Shown here piece after piece: positions 7,974 to 16,867 of a stretch of 42,469 nt of DNA. The position numbers and the translations under genes were made by a program. Position 1 is the stretch's first letter. Each line of letters opens with the position of its first letter. The notes below the pieces were generated by a model. The model was not told the DNA's origin and ran no database searches. It was given only the letters and a program-made list of their open reading frames with translations. The stretch comes from Myxococcota bacterium (GTDB taxonomy: Bacteria; Myxococcota_A; UBA796; JAFGLY01), in contig JAJRWT010000049.1 in NCBI GenBank assembly GCA_024276675.1, positions 1 through 42,469 of the forward strand. Direction: 5' to 3'.

Positions 7974-8665
7974 CAACCAACCTCCAGATCCAGGGGGGGG
8001 GGCAGCTCGGGCAGGTCCGGCGCGGCGTCTTCCCGAGAGAGCCGTTTCCACGCCAGGCGCCTGCGTGATCCTATGAACCCCACGGTCAAGAACGCCGTGC
8101 CAAAAGCCGAGACGGCAAGCGGCAGGGCCATAATCGTGTCAACCGAGCCCGTATCGGAAGGAAGCTGGTGGATGCTGGACCACCACTTCACGGAAAAGTA
8201 CACAACGGGAACGTTGACGAAGCTCGCGATGGTGGCCACGGCGGTCACCACCATGCGACGAGCCGGCTGGTGTACGACGCTGCGCAGCACCAGTACTCCG
8301 ATGAAGGCCACCAGCATGATGGCGGTGGAGGTCAGGCGGGCATCCCAGGTCCACCAGATCCCCCAGGTGGGCTTTGCCCAGATGGACCCCTGAAAAAGCA
8401 GCATTACAGACAGGAGAACGCCCAGCTCGATGGAGGACTCCACCGTGGCATCCCAAGCCAGACGCCCCGTCCACAGGGCTCCGATTGCCGCCAGGAAAGC
8501 CAGCAGGTAGGCCAGCATGGCCGCCCAGGCGGTGGGGGCGTGCAGGTAGAGGATGCGACCGGTTTCGCCCATGTAGGCTTCAGGCGGGGTGGCGAAGAGC
8601 CCCATGCAATGGCCAACGGCCATTATGACGGCACCTGATAGCAACAATGCGTGGTCCCACTTCAC
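7973..8665 (-). CDS. ccmC: Haem handling protein CcmC
   Basis: 230-residue membrane protein with six predicted helices that loads haem onto CcmE together with CcmAB and CcmD. The Trp-rich motif WGIWWTWDARLTS begins at residue 101, and the conserved His in YLHAPTAW (H42) is present. The start codon is GTG at 8665 with GAGG 6 bases upstream. The C-terminal 20 residues are Pro/Leu/Asp-rich and cytoplasmic. A 104-base gap separates it from ccmB, the only sizeable gap in the operon. I see no gene in that gap. Confidence 0.94.
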   Translation of the reverse strand: MKWDHALLLSGAVIMAVGHCMGLFATPPEAYMGETGRILYLHAPTAWAAMLAYLLAFLAAIGALWTGRLAWDATVESSIELGVLLSVMLLFQGSIWAKPTWGIWWTWDARLTSTAIMLVAFIGVLVLRSVVHQPARRMVVTAVATIASFVNVPVVYFSVKWWSSIHQLPSDTGSVDTIMALPLAVSAFGTAFLTVGFIGSRRRLAWKRLSREDAAPDLPELPPPLDLEVG

Positions 8666-8769
8666 GGGGACCTCGAAACAGGTCTTGGTCCTGTCGATTT
8701 CAGCAACAATACCTCATCCTTTCAAGAGCGTGGAGTCCAATCCGTCCCGGAACACCCGGGGGTGGCCAG

Positions 8770-9438
8770 TTACTCCTCCACCAATCGCGCAAACAACACG
8801 CCAGTCAAGCTCCAGTACACCAGGTCGAAGCTGGCCAGCACCGCCAACCATGAAGATAGCTGGTTCATCGGGTCTCCCACCAACAACAAGTCTGTGACCT
8901 TCACTACAGCAAGCACAGGTGGCACCACCAGCGGAAGCAACAGCAATGGCAGCAACAACTGCTGGGCGGGTGCGCGAGCGGTGAGGGCCGCATACAGGGT
9001 TCCCGGAGCAGCCAGTCCAGCCGTGCCAAGCACCACGTTCAGACAGAGAAGCACCAGGGAACCGCGCAGATGCAGGTCGTACAGGAAAAAAGAGGATCCC
9101 AGGGCGACAGCGGCGAGAAGAGTGAGCAGCACCAGGTTGGCTACTGCCTTGCCGTAGAAGAGAGCCACGGGGTTGACGGGCAACAGGAGAAGGCCGTCCA
9201 GCGCCCCGGCTTCGGTTTCTTGCTGAAACGACTGTACCAGGAGCAGTGTGGAAGCCGAGAGCACCGCCAGCCAGAGGTAGGCTCCGGCGTGCTGCTGCAA
9301 GGCAGTGGTGTCGGTGCCCACGGCAAAAGCGAAGATCAAGAGCATGACCAGGGCGTAGGTGGCCAGTCCCACGATCCTGGACCTGGCTCTCCACTCCACG
9401 AAGAGATCCTTGTGCAGCACCCACACGAACTGCATCAT
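8770..9438 (-). CDS. ccmB: Haem exporter ABC permease CcmB
   Basis: 222-residue permease with six predicted helices that forms the CcmAB ABC transporter with CcmA; this complex uses ATP to release holo-CcmE. The sequence contains the family segments QQETEAGALDGLLLLPV and, near the C-terminus, a hydrophobic LLLPLLLLPLVVPP stretch, both typical of CcmB. The start overlaps the ccmA stop by 4 bases. Length is normal. Confidence 0.94.
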   Translation of the reverse strand: MMQFVWVLHKDLFVEWRARSRIVGLATYALVMLLIFAFAVGTDTTALQQHAGAYLWLAVLSASTLLLVQSFQQETEAGALDGLLLLPVNPVALFYGKAVANLVLLTLLAAVALGSSFFLYDLHLRGSLVLLCLNVVLGTAGLAAPGTLYAALTARAPAQQLLLPLLLLPLVVPPVLAVVKVTDLLLVGDPMNQLSSWLAVLASFDLVYWSLTGVLFARLVEE

Positions 9439-10139
9439 GGTGCCTGCTCCCTCGCCCGGGGCACTTCGTGGCCGTAGAGGAGCCCCCAGGCCCGGGAGGC
9501 GCTCGCCGCGGGCCCCTGCCAGCGGGGCAGGCCCTTCTGGATTAGCAGCGCCCGGTCACAGATGCGCGAAGCGCGATCCACCAGATGAGACGCCATCACG
9601 ACGGTACAACCGCGAGAGGCCAACTGCTCCACCAGTAGCTCCACCAGGTTGAAGCCCTCGGGATCCAGTTGACCGAAAGGTTCGTCCAGCAGGGCAAGAT
9701 CGGGACGTTGAGCCAGGACACGAGCGAAAGAAAGGCGCTTTCTCATGCCGGCGGAATAGCTACGAACCGGGTCGGGTCGATCATCCAGCCCCACCTGCTC
9801 CAGGAGGCTGGAGCCAGGGTTGGACGCCCCCATGAGCCGAAACAAGATGCCCAGGTTTTCCGCGGCGGAGAGGTCTTCGTACAGGGAGGGGAGGTGGGCC
9901 AGGAAGGCTATTTTCTGGCGTATCCGAGTGAGATGCCGCTCCGGCTCCATCCCGAATAGGCTCAAGCTGCCCCTGCTGCGGGGGATGACCGTGGCCAGGA
10001 CGCTCAGCAGCGTGGTCTTGCCCCCCCCGTTCTCGCCCATGATGAGAAACTTCTCGCCGGCCTGGATATCCAGATCCAGGCGAGAAAGGGCCCAACGCCC
10101 GCCGAAGCGACGACACAGTCCGCTGGTATGCACGACCAT
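9435..10139 (-). CDS. ccmA: Haem exporter ATP-binding protein CcmA
   Basis: 234-residue ABC ATPase, first gene of the ccm operon. Walker A is GENGGGKTT (residues 35-43), the signature is YSAGMRKR (128-135), Walker B is LALLDEP (148-154) and the switch His lies in MASH. The frame is open a further 53 codons upstream, but that extension is Arg/Pro/Gly-rich, unlike any CcmA, and the ABC fold begins properly at ATG 10139. The ribosome-binding site before it is weak. The gene diverges from the PP-loop gene at 10357. Confidence 0.93.
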   Translation of the reverse strand: MVVHTSGLCRRFGGRWALSRLDLDIQAGEKFLIMGENGGGKTTLLSVLATVIPRSRGSLSLFGMEPERHLTRIRQKIAFLAHLPSLYEDLSAAENLGILFRLMGASNPGSSLLEQVGLDDRPDPVRSYSAGMRKRLSFARVLAQRPDLALLDEPFGQLDPEGFNLVELLVEQLASRGCTVVMASHLVDRASRICDRALLIQKGLPRWQGPAASASRAWGLLYGHEVPRAREQAP

Positions 10140-10166
10140 TGGTTCCAACGGCGGCTCCGCTCCTGC

Positions 10167-10178
10167 TCCCCCGGGGGA
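10167..10178. promoter_or_regulatory. 12-bp perfect palindrome between ccmA and the PP-loop gene
   Basis: TCCCCCGGGGGA lies 28 bases upstream of the ccmA start in the 217-base divergent region. It could be an operator or part of the ccm leader. A G/C-only palindrome can arise by chance in this composition. Confidence 0.25.
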
Positions 10179-10356
10179 CCAGCGCTGACATTGAACACGA
10201 AAGACAAGACAAAGGTGGGTTGGGGAGGGCTCGTATCGCCTGTCCATGCGAGAGACAAGGCAATCATGAACAAAACGAGGAACCCAAGACCGTTCCACAG
10301 ATTAAACTATTCCTTGTCGCCACCTCGCACCAGAGTACCCCATGCCTGGAGACCAG

Positions 10357-11196
10357 ATGCCTCTGACCCTGGAAGAGTACGGACACCTGAACAACTTTTC
10401 GGTGCTCTTCTCCGGCGGACTCGACAGCACCGCCGTGCCGCTCATCATCGGGCCCCTGACCACGGGCAGCATTCAGCTTCTCACCTACAAGCACCGCTAC
10501 GGCTCGTTGGCCAACGAATGGTCACGGCGCCATATCCCCGACCTGCAAAGAGTTCTGGGGAAAAGGGTGGAGCATCACCTGGTGGATCACACCCACATCT
10601 GGAACGAAATCAGCGCCGCCAGGATGCTCCGCGATGCCATCAGGTTCAAGGGTCATTTCGTCTGCTGCCTGGGCTGCCAGTGCGCCATGGCAACCCACAC
10701 CATCATCCACAACCTGGAGCGGGGTATCACCAATGTATTCATATGCTCCAGCGTGGGCGGCGAATATGCGGTCATGTCCATGCCCATCACCCGCAACAAA
10801 AAAGCTGGGTTCTATGCCCGGTTCGGTATGCGCTACAACGCTCCGCTCCTGGACCTGGGCATCCAGAAACCCGAAGAAGTCGAGATACTGAATTCCCATG
10901 GTATGAAAGCCGGCTGGGGAAAACGACGTAGCCACAACGGCTACCAGCCCATCTGCCTGCTGGGGTTCCAGCACTCCCTGGACATCGTCGTGGACTTCCA
11001 CACCACCTACGACCCCCAGCGCGTGGCCGACTTCCTTGACGCCAAGTTCCCCATCATGGAACGTATAATCCGCCGGACCCTTCGCCAGAGGGGCCACGAT
11101 CCCGATGCGCTCATCGCCCGAAACCTGGACTCCTGGCGCCAGGAAGAGCAGGCCTTGGCTGAGCTTTCAGCCCCCGGCGGCGGTTACTCCACGTAG
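10357..11196 (+). CDS. PP-loop superfamily ATPase, substrate unknown
   Basis: 279-residue cytoplasmic protein with an N-terminal PP-loop SGGLDST (residues 19-25), the pyrophosphatase motif of enzymes that adenylate a substrate (QueC, ThiI, TtcA, argininosuccinate synthase and relatives). A Cys cluster CCLGCQC (C103, C104, C107, C109) could bind zinc or an Fe-S cluster, or carry sulfur. The rest is unlike the named families I know. ATG at 10357 has GGAG 6 bases upstream; an ATG at 10342 is the alternative. The 3' end overlaps the convergent sulfatase-like gene by 13 bases. A nucleotide or tRNA thiolation-type role is possible but unproven. Confidence 0.8.
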   Translation: MPLTLEEYGHLNNFSVLFSGGLDSTAVPLIIGPLTTGSIQLLTYKHRYGSLANEWSRRHIPDLQRVLGKRVEHHLVDHTHIWNEISAARMLRDAIRFKGHFVCCLGCQCAMATHTIIHNLERGITNVFICSSVGGEYAVMSMPITRNKKAGFYARFGMRYNAPLLDLGIQKPEEVEILNSHGMKAGWGKRRSHNGYQPICLLGFQHSLDIVVDFHTTYDPQRVADFLDAKFPIMERIIRRTLRQRGHDPDALIARNLDSWRQEEQALAELSAPGGGYST

Positions 11197-12593
11197 CCCA
11201 GGGCTCGCAGCTTTTCCATGTTTTCGCTGTCGATCCGGGCCGTCTGGGCCGTGCCCCGGTGCTTGCGTACATCGCCCCTCAGCTCGATGAGATCATCGAA
11301 CAGTTGCCTGCCGAGCTGTCTGGCCGTGGCCTCGTCATCGATGTCCTTGTCGTTCTGCCCCACGTCGTCCAGTTGGAGGACCGCGGCGTTCCTGCTCTCC
11401 AGGTTGAGGATGAACCGGTACCTGAGAGACGTGATGGCGACTCGGGGGGGACCGTACAGGCAGTCTTCCGACAGGACGGGTCTGGTGGTGGCGGCGAAGG
11501 CCGGATCCCACAGGCTTCGCCGGAGGTCGTCTCCGTGGGTGCCGGCAGGTGCCTCCTGCCCCGCCAAAGCCAGAAAGGTCTGGAACAGGTCCGCCAACTG
11601 CACCTGCGTGGTCACCTGGCGCCCCGAGGGATCATCAAGTGGAAATTCCCCCTGGACCCCATCCTGCCCCCGCGGGCCCAGTTGGAGGCCCTTCACCAGG
11701 AGGGGCACGCGGAGCAGCTCGCCGTAGAGGGTTTGCCCGTGCTCGAAGCCACCGTGTTCCCAGAACTCCTCGCCGTGGTCCGCCGTCACCGCGACAACGC
11801 TGCGATCCCACCTGCCCTGCTCCCGCAATCCCGCCACGAGTTCACCGAAGGCTTCGTCGGCGGCCAGGATTTCTTCGTCGTAGAGCTTCTCGATGTATTC
11901 CTTCTGACGCGGACTGGGCATCAGGTCCCCGGTCATCAGCCGACCCAGCACTTCTCCTTCGGCAAAGGGCGTGGGCACGGGAGCGGGCCCGGGACCGGTG
12001 AAGCGGCCTCGCAGGTGGGCTGGAGGCATGTAGGGCATGTGGGGTTCCATCACGTGGATGTAGGCGAAGCAGGGCTCGTCCCGCGTGCTCATCCAGGCCA
12101 GGGCTGCCGCTACGGTGTCGGAGGCGGAGCGTTCGTCGGTCCCCCCTGCCCCCACGAAGTCGTAGACATCGAAGCCGCTTTGCAGGCCGAACTCCGGCGC
12201 CAGGAAGACATTGTCCACGAAGGCCGCGGTGACATAGCCCGCGGCCTTCAGTCGGGAGGCCAGGGTGGGGGTGCTGGGCGACAACCTGTTGAAGCGGAGG
12301 GGATCGTCGGGATCCCTGGTGGCCAGGTGCTCCACGGGGTACAGCCCCGTCAGCAGGGAGGCTGTGCTGGCCAGGGTCCAGCCCGAGTGGGAGATGGCCC
12401 TGCGAAAGAGCACGGATTCTTCAGCGAAGGCCTGGATGTTGGGCGATGTGGGCCTTTCGTGCCCGTAGACGCTCAGGTGATCGGCGCGCATGGTGTCCAC
12501 CAGGTAGATCACCAGGTCGGGCGGGCGCTGCTCGGGAGCCCTGTGAGAGGAACAGGCCCCCAGAAGCAACAACAGGGTGACCATGGACGGCAT
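11184..12593 (-). CDS. Sulfatase/alkaline-phosphatase-fold lipoprotein with Thr in the nucleophile position
   Basis: 469-residue probable lipoprotein (lipobox LLGAC, C14). The metal site segment VDTMRADHLSVYGH (32-45), EPHMPY and TADHGEEFWEHGGFEHG are typical of the sulfatase family. The formylglycine motif CxPSR is replaced by TLAST (73-77), so the residue normally oxidised to formylglycine is Thr73 and the Arg is lost. Thr nucleophiles are used by related phosphoethanolamine and phosphoglycerol transferases, so a transferase or phosphodiesterase is as likely as a sulfatase. AAGGAG precedes the ATG. It lies 27 bases downstream of the symporter gene, in the same direction. Confidence 0.88.
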   Translation of the reverse strand: MPSMVTLLLLLGACSSHRAPEQRPPDLVIYLVDTMRADHLSVYGHERPTSPNIQAFAEESVLFRRAISHSGWTLASTASLLTGLYPVEHLATRDPDDPLRFNRLSPSTPTLASRLKAAGYVTAAFVDNVFLAPEFGLQSGFDVYDFVGAGGTDERSASDTVAAALAWMSTRDEPCFAYIHVMEPHMPYMPPAHLRGRFTGPGPAPVPTPFAEGEVLGRLMTGDLMPSPRQKEYIEKLYDEEILAADEAFGELVAGLREQGRWDRSVVAVTADHGEEFWEHGGFEHGQTLYGELLRVPLLVKGLQLGPRGQDGVQGEFPLDDPSGRQVTTQVQLADLFQTFLALAGQEAPAGTHGDDLRRSLWDPAFAATTRPVLSEDCLYGPPRVAITSLRYRFILNLESRNAAVLQLDDVGQNDKDIDDEATARQLGRQLFDDLIELRGDVRKHRGTAQTARIDSENMEKLRALGYVE

Positions 12594-12620
12594 CCCACAG
12601 CTCCTTGAGCCGGCAAGGGT

Positions 12621-14702
12621 TCAATGCAGAGTAACTCTGTTTCGACCTGGAGGCGCAGAAGTTGCCGGACTCTTGAGAATCCACGCGAGCACCAGGGTGG
12701 CCAGCCCCAGCAGCATGGCGCCCGGCAGACGGGGGCCCAGCACCAGGTAGCCGATGCCGAACAGCGACCCGTAGACAACCACCAGGCCACCCAGGAAACG
12801 CAGGAACATGGGGGTAAATGAGCCGCCCGATTCCCGGCCTGGCCAGCCGGGACCGGGAGGCGCTACCTTGCGGGCGAAGCCATCGAGGGTGGCGGGATCG
12901 TTGGGAGGACCCCACAGGGCCACCGGGACCCAGGTGCAGAGGCTGGCTCCGGCGATGAGCAGTATCTGGCCCCATGCGGGGATCTGAAACAGGAAGAACG
13001 GGTTGGCGCTGCCGAAAACACGGGAGGAACAGAAAACCTGCATACCGATGGCAAGCACCGTGGTCACCGCCATGGCCGCCAGCTCGGCGTGGGCCGTGAC
13101 CCGCGACCAGTACCAGCGTGCCGCGGACACGCTGCCCAGGCCGGCCCCCAGGGTGATGAGGAAACGCCAGACGTCGGCGATGTTCTGGATGAACAGGGCC
13201 GTGATCCCCGCCAGCAGGCCCATGAGCAGGATGCTCCACCTGCTGACGGCCACGGCCTGGCGCTGGGTGGCGCCTGGCCTGATGAAGCGAAGGTATAGGT
13301 CTTTGACCAGGTAGCTGGCCCCCCAGTTGGTGTGGGTGTCGATTGTGCTCATGAAGGCCGCCAGCAGGCTCACCACGACCAGGCCCAGCAGGCCGGGAGG
13401 CAGGTAGATGCCCATCATCAGCGGGTAGGCCATCTCCCTGTCCTGGAGGCGGACCACGAGTCCCGGCAGGCGCAGGCTGGCGCCGTCCGGGGTGACAAGC
13501 AGCAGATCCTGGGTGGAGCTTTCGGGGAAACCAGCGAACACAGCCTGTAATGAGCCGTCATGGCCTGGTTTCAGGGTGACCCGCTGGGAGCCGATCCCGA
13601 CGATGGAACCCGGGGGCGCGCCCGTAACGCGCAGGGTGCCCCCGGTGGCCACGTCCAGGACCGCCGGCTCCACCACCACGGGCTGATCCGAGGCAGGGAA
13701 GCTCCCCTCCAGGCGCTCCGGTGCCGGGATCTGCGGGTAGATCACAATGGCGGCCAGGGCCACCAGGAACCAGGGCCAGGGCCGCAGGGCGTTGTGGGCC
13801 ACGGCAAACCAGAGGCTGGCCGCCTGGGCCTGGGCCTCGTCCCTGCAAGCCGCCAAGCGCTGCACCACGTAGCCGCTTCCCTCGGCGTAGCGCCACCAGC
13901 CGGCCAGGAGCAGCACCACCATGTAGATGGGGGTCATCTGGGGGTGATCCGGACCGGGCACGAAGTCCAGGACGTCGTCCAGGTTTCCTCCCAGCCGGGA
14001 GACGGTCTGGCCCAGCTCACCCAGGAGACCTGTTCCGCTGGATGTGCCGGGCACGGGGATCTGCCCCATTCCCCCGAAGTCCTTCAGCACCAACCAGGCC
14101 AGGAGTACCGCGCCGCCCATGCCCAGCAAGAACTGCAACATGTCCGTGAAGACCACCGACCGAAAACCACCCAGAACCGTGTAGGCCAGCGCCACCACCA
14201 CGCACACGGCTATCACCAGCGCGGGCTGCACGTCGAAGAAGGCCCTGCTGATCTTGACCATGGCGGCGATCACCCAGGCCATGGTGAGGCAGTTGACAAA
14301 CAGCCCGAAGTAGACGGCTTTGATGGCCCGCAGCCACGCGGCGGCCCGACCGGAATAGCGCAATTCGGTGATCTGGGCGTCGGTGATTACGCCGGATCTT
14401 CGCCAGAGGCGTGCGAAAAAAAACGTGGCCACCAGGTGGGCGATGGCCCAGGACCACCAGAGCCAGTTCCCGGAGATGCCTCCGCTGGCCACGATACCCG
14501 TCACAGCCAGGGGCGTGTCGGCCGCAAAGGTGGTGGCCACGATGGAGGTACCCGCCAGCCACCAGGGCAAGCGCCGATCACCCACGAAGAAGCTGTCGAC
14601 GGACCTGGAGGCGCTCCGGGCGAACCAGGAACCCAGCAGCAAGGCAGCCAAGCCATAGGCGCCGATTATGATCCAGTCTATGCTGTGCAACGAGGTAGTC
14701 AT
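12621..14702 (-). CDS. Sodium:solute symporter (SSS family) with inserted extracytoplasmic domain
   Basis: 693-residue inner-membrane transporter with about 13-14 helices. Residues 1-330 and 425-690 resemble SSS carriers, with the N-terminal SFFVGDRRLPWWLAG segment and the AFMSTIDTHTNWGASYLVKDLY segment that holds the Na+ site region. Between helices, residues about 333-422 form a soluble, beta-rich insertion with Val/Thr/Gly strands that ordinary members lack; members are usually near 500 residues. The substrate cannot be read from sequence. The downstream sulfatase-like lipoprotein suggests uptake of a product released in the periplasm. Confidence 0.88.
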   Translation of the reverse strand: MTTSLHSIDWIIIGAYGLAALLLGSWFARSASRSVDSFFVGDRRLPWWLAGTSIVATTFAADTPLAVTGIVASGGISGNWLWWSWAIAHLVATFFFARLWRRSGVITDAQITELRYSGRAAAWLRAIKAVYFGLFVNCLTMAWVIAAMVKISRAFFDVQPALVIAVCVVVALAYTVLGGFRSVVFTDMLQFLLGMGGAVLLAWLVLKDFGGMGQIPVPGTSSGTGLLGELGQTVSRLGGNLDDVLDFVPGPDHPQMTPIYMVVLLLAGWWRYAEGSGYVVQRLAACRDEAQAQAASLWFAVAHNALRPWPWFLVALAAIVIYPQIPAPERLEGSFPASDQPVVVEPAVLDVATGGTLRVTGAPPGSIVGIGSQRVTLKPGHDGSLQAVFAGFPESSTQDLLLVTPDGASLRLPGLVVRLQDREMAYPLMMGIYLPPGLLGLVVVSLLAAFMSTIDTHTNWGASYLVKDLYLRFIRPGATQRQAVAVSRWSILLMGLLAGITALFIQNIADVWRFLITLGAGLGSVSAARWYWSRVTAHAELAAMAVTTVLAIGMQVFCSSRVFGSANPFFLFQIPAWGQILLIAGASLCTWVPVALWGPPNDPATLDGFARKVAPPGPGWPGRESGGSFTPMFLRFLGGLVVVYGSLFGIGYLVLGPRLPGAMLLGLATLVLAWILKSPATSAPPGRNRVTLH

Positions 14703-15083
14703 GTATGAACAGATATCCCAGAGGCAGGATGCGGAAAGGGTGAAACGACCACGGCGTTGCGCCCGGCTTCCCGCCGGGAGCCATCGGGCAGCCGCCAGTC
14801 GTCTGCAACTCAGGGTCCGGGAGCTTCGTCCAGGTTATCTTCAACCCCTGCGTGGCGCCTCCCATGGACCGCGAGACTGCCTGGACATTTGAACGGGCAG
14901 CCATGAAATGCGATGACAGGATTGGGGATCACGATGGTTTCAACATCTTCCGGCAGCACTGGTCCGGCGCAGCCCGCCGGGCACCCGGGATTGGCAGGTT
15001 CTGGGGCTTGCCCAGGAAAAACCACTTCGCAACGATGCCATCACCGCGCCAACCGCTCGGGGAAGACGGCTCCAGGACCGGAC
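14703..15083. other. Divergent intergenic region with one hairpin
   Basis: This 381-base gap separates the symporter and metallophosphoesterase starts. It contains a 6-bp stem (CCCGGC/GCCGGG, 5-base loop, 14762-14778). A frame continuing upstream from the phosphoesterase gene is open here but lacks a signal peptide. I see no recognisable gene, tRNA or strong promoter. Confidence 0.5.
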
Positions 15084-16727
15084 ATGGTGGCAGTTCCCGT
15101 GCGAACCGCGCGCCCATCCGCAGCTTGCGCCGCCCTGGGAGCCATCCTGCTCTGCCTGTCCTGGTCATGGGAAGCCCAGGCGGGCTTCGTCAAGGGGCCG
15201 TACCTCCAGCAGGTGAGCCAGACCAGCATATTCGTGTGCTGGGAATCCGACTCCTACAGCGCCGGCACCGTGGAATACGGCACCACCGAGTCCCTGGGCC
15301 TGAGCGTCGGAGACTCCTCCACAAATATCCACCAGGTACAGTTGACCGACCTGGAGCCGTCCACTGTCTACTACTACCGCGTCAGCTCCGGCTCCGACAC
15401 CTCCTCCACGGGCAGCTTCGTCACCGCCCCGCTATCGGAGCAGCCCTTTTCGTTCGTGGTGATGGGCGACACCCGCACGGGCACCGACGACCACCAGGCC
15501 GTGGTGGACCAGATCCTGGCCACCCTGGGAGCACCCCTGCTCTACTTCAACTCCGGCGACCTGGTGGAAGACGGCGGCAGCAGCGATCAGTGGACCGATT
15601 TCTTCTCCATTGAATCGGAGCTGCTGCAGCTCGCTCCCTTTTTCCCGGTGGCTGGCAACCACGACGACGTCGCCAACGACTCCATCTACACGGAACTGTT
15701 CCACCTGCCCGACTCCAGCTCCGCCACCGAAGCATACTACGCCTTCACCTATGGGAACACACGATTCGTCATAGTCGATACCAACGAAGACTTCGTCACC
15801 GGTTCCCAGCAGTACCAGTGGATCGAGGACGAGTTGGCCACGGCCGACGCCGATCCCGCCATTCTCCACGAGATCGTTCTCTTCCACCATCCCCCGTACA
15901 CCTCGGGGGCCCACGGCGTCTTCGACTCCGATGAGTGGAGCGAGGTTCGCACCTACCTGGTGCCCCTTTTCAGCGACCATGGCGTTGACCTGGTCTTCAA
16001 CGGCCATGACCACCACTACGAGCGCAGCGACCCATCTCTCACCGGCGATGTCCTCTACGTGGTCACGGGCGGCGGCGGAGCGCCGGGCTCGGCGGGCGAC
16101 TTCGTGGACGGAATCGACACCATCCTGGAATACCTGCTGGGAATGGAAGCCACCGAAACCGTCGGCGAGTACCTGGAGGACAACTCCGCCATCATGTGGA
16201 TACTCAACCTCCTTGGCTACGCTGAAGACTACGAGGGGGGCTGGTGGCGGGCCGAAGTGGAAGTAATGAAACACTTCATCCTGGTGGAGGTGCAGGGAGG
16301 CCTGATCTCCGGGACGGTGTACAAGGACGACGGCACCGTGTTCGACACCTGGACGGTGGGCAGCTACGACCCCGACCAGGTAGACGACGACGGCGACGGG
16401 TACACCGAAAACGAAGGCGACTGCGACGACGCCGATGCCGGCATCCACCCCGGAGCCGACGACCCCTGCGACGGCCTGGACCAGGACTGCGACGGCCTGG
16501 ACAACGGTTGCGACACCGGCTCCACGGTCCAACCGGGCGATACCGGTTCCCCCGGGCAACCCGACGACCAACAGCCTGGGACGAGCGACAGCGGCCAGGG
16601 CGAAACCAACGGCACCAACGCTCCCAGCACCGGCTGCTCATGCGGCTCCGCGCTCCGGCCCGGCATCGGTCCCTGGGGAATCCTGCTCCTGGGCGCCGTG
16701 CTCCTGGCCCGTTGGAGAAAACATTGA
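15084..16727 (+). CDS. Surface metallophosphoesterase (purple acid phosphatase-like) with MopE-like repeat and MYXO-CTERM-like anchor
   Basis: 547-residue exported enzyme. Residues 1-32 are a signal peptide ending AQA. Residues 33-120 form a fibronectin-III-like domain as in purple acid phosphatases. The dimetal site motifs follow in order: MGDTR, NSGDLVEDG, AGNHDD, LFHHPPY and FNGHDHHYER. After the catalytic domain come an Asp-rich MopE-type metal-binding repeat (DGDGYT...GDCDD...CDGLDQDCDG), a Thr/Gly/Gln linker, GCSCGS, a hydrophobic helix and RWRKH. The ATG at 15084 was chosen because it starts the signal peptide; AGGACC lies upstream. Expected location is the outer-membrane surface, hydrolysing phosphomono- or diesters. 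Confidence 0.88.
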   Translation: MVAVPVRTARPSAACAALGAILLCLSWSWEAQAGFVKGPYLQQVSQTSIFVCWESDSYSAGTVEYGTTESLGLSVGDSSTNIHQVQLTDLEPSTVYYYRVSSGSDTSSTGSFVTAPLSEQPFSFVVMGDTRTGTDDHQAVVDQILATLGAPLLYFNSGDLVEDGGSSDQWTDFFSIESELLQLAPFFPVAGNHDDVANDSIYTELFHLPDSSSATEAYYAFTYGNTRFVIVDTNEDFVTGSQQYQWIEDELATADADPAILHEIVLFHHPPYTSGAHGVFDSDEWSEVRTYLVPLFSDHGVDLVFNGHDHHYERSDPSLTGDVLYVVTGGGGAPGSAGDFVDGIDTILEYLLGMEATETVGEYLEDNSAIMWILNLLGYAEDYEGGWWRAEVEVMKHFILVEVQGGLISGTVYKDDGTVFDTWTVGSYDPDQVDDDGDGYTENEGDCDDADAGIHPGADDPCDGLDQDCDGLDNGCDTGSTVQPGDTGSPGQPDDQQPGTSDSGQGETNGTNAPSTGCSCGSALRPGIGPWGILLLGAVLLARWRKH

Positions 16728-16867
16728 ACAGCCGTCGCTCCCCGGCCACAGGTCCCGGCCCCGGGCACCGGGCTCGAGAAGGACCGAACGAGCGCAGAAT
16801 CCGCCATCGCCACCCAGGTCCGGCAAGCAGGCACAAGCAGTGGCTCCCCCCAGAAAGGCAGTAGAAA

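Noticed and set aside
10140..10298. CcmA N-terminal extension of 53 residues
   Set aside because: It is Arg/Pro/Gly-rich, lacks similarity to ABC proteins and would fill the divergent promoter region.
11184..11196. Frameshift or assembly error at the 13-base convergent overlap
   Set aside because: Both genes end with natural stops and complete domains, so a short convergent overlap is the simpler reading.
11259..12608. 449-codon open frame on the plus strand
   Set aside because: It is antisense to the sulfatase-like lipoprotein, whose motifs are clear. It is a high-G+C shadow frame.
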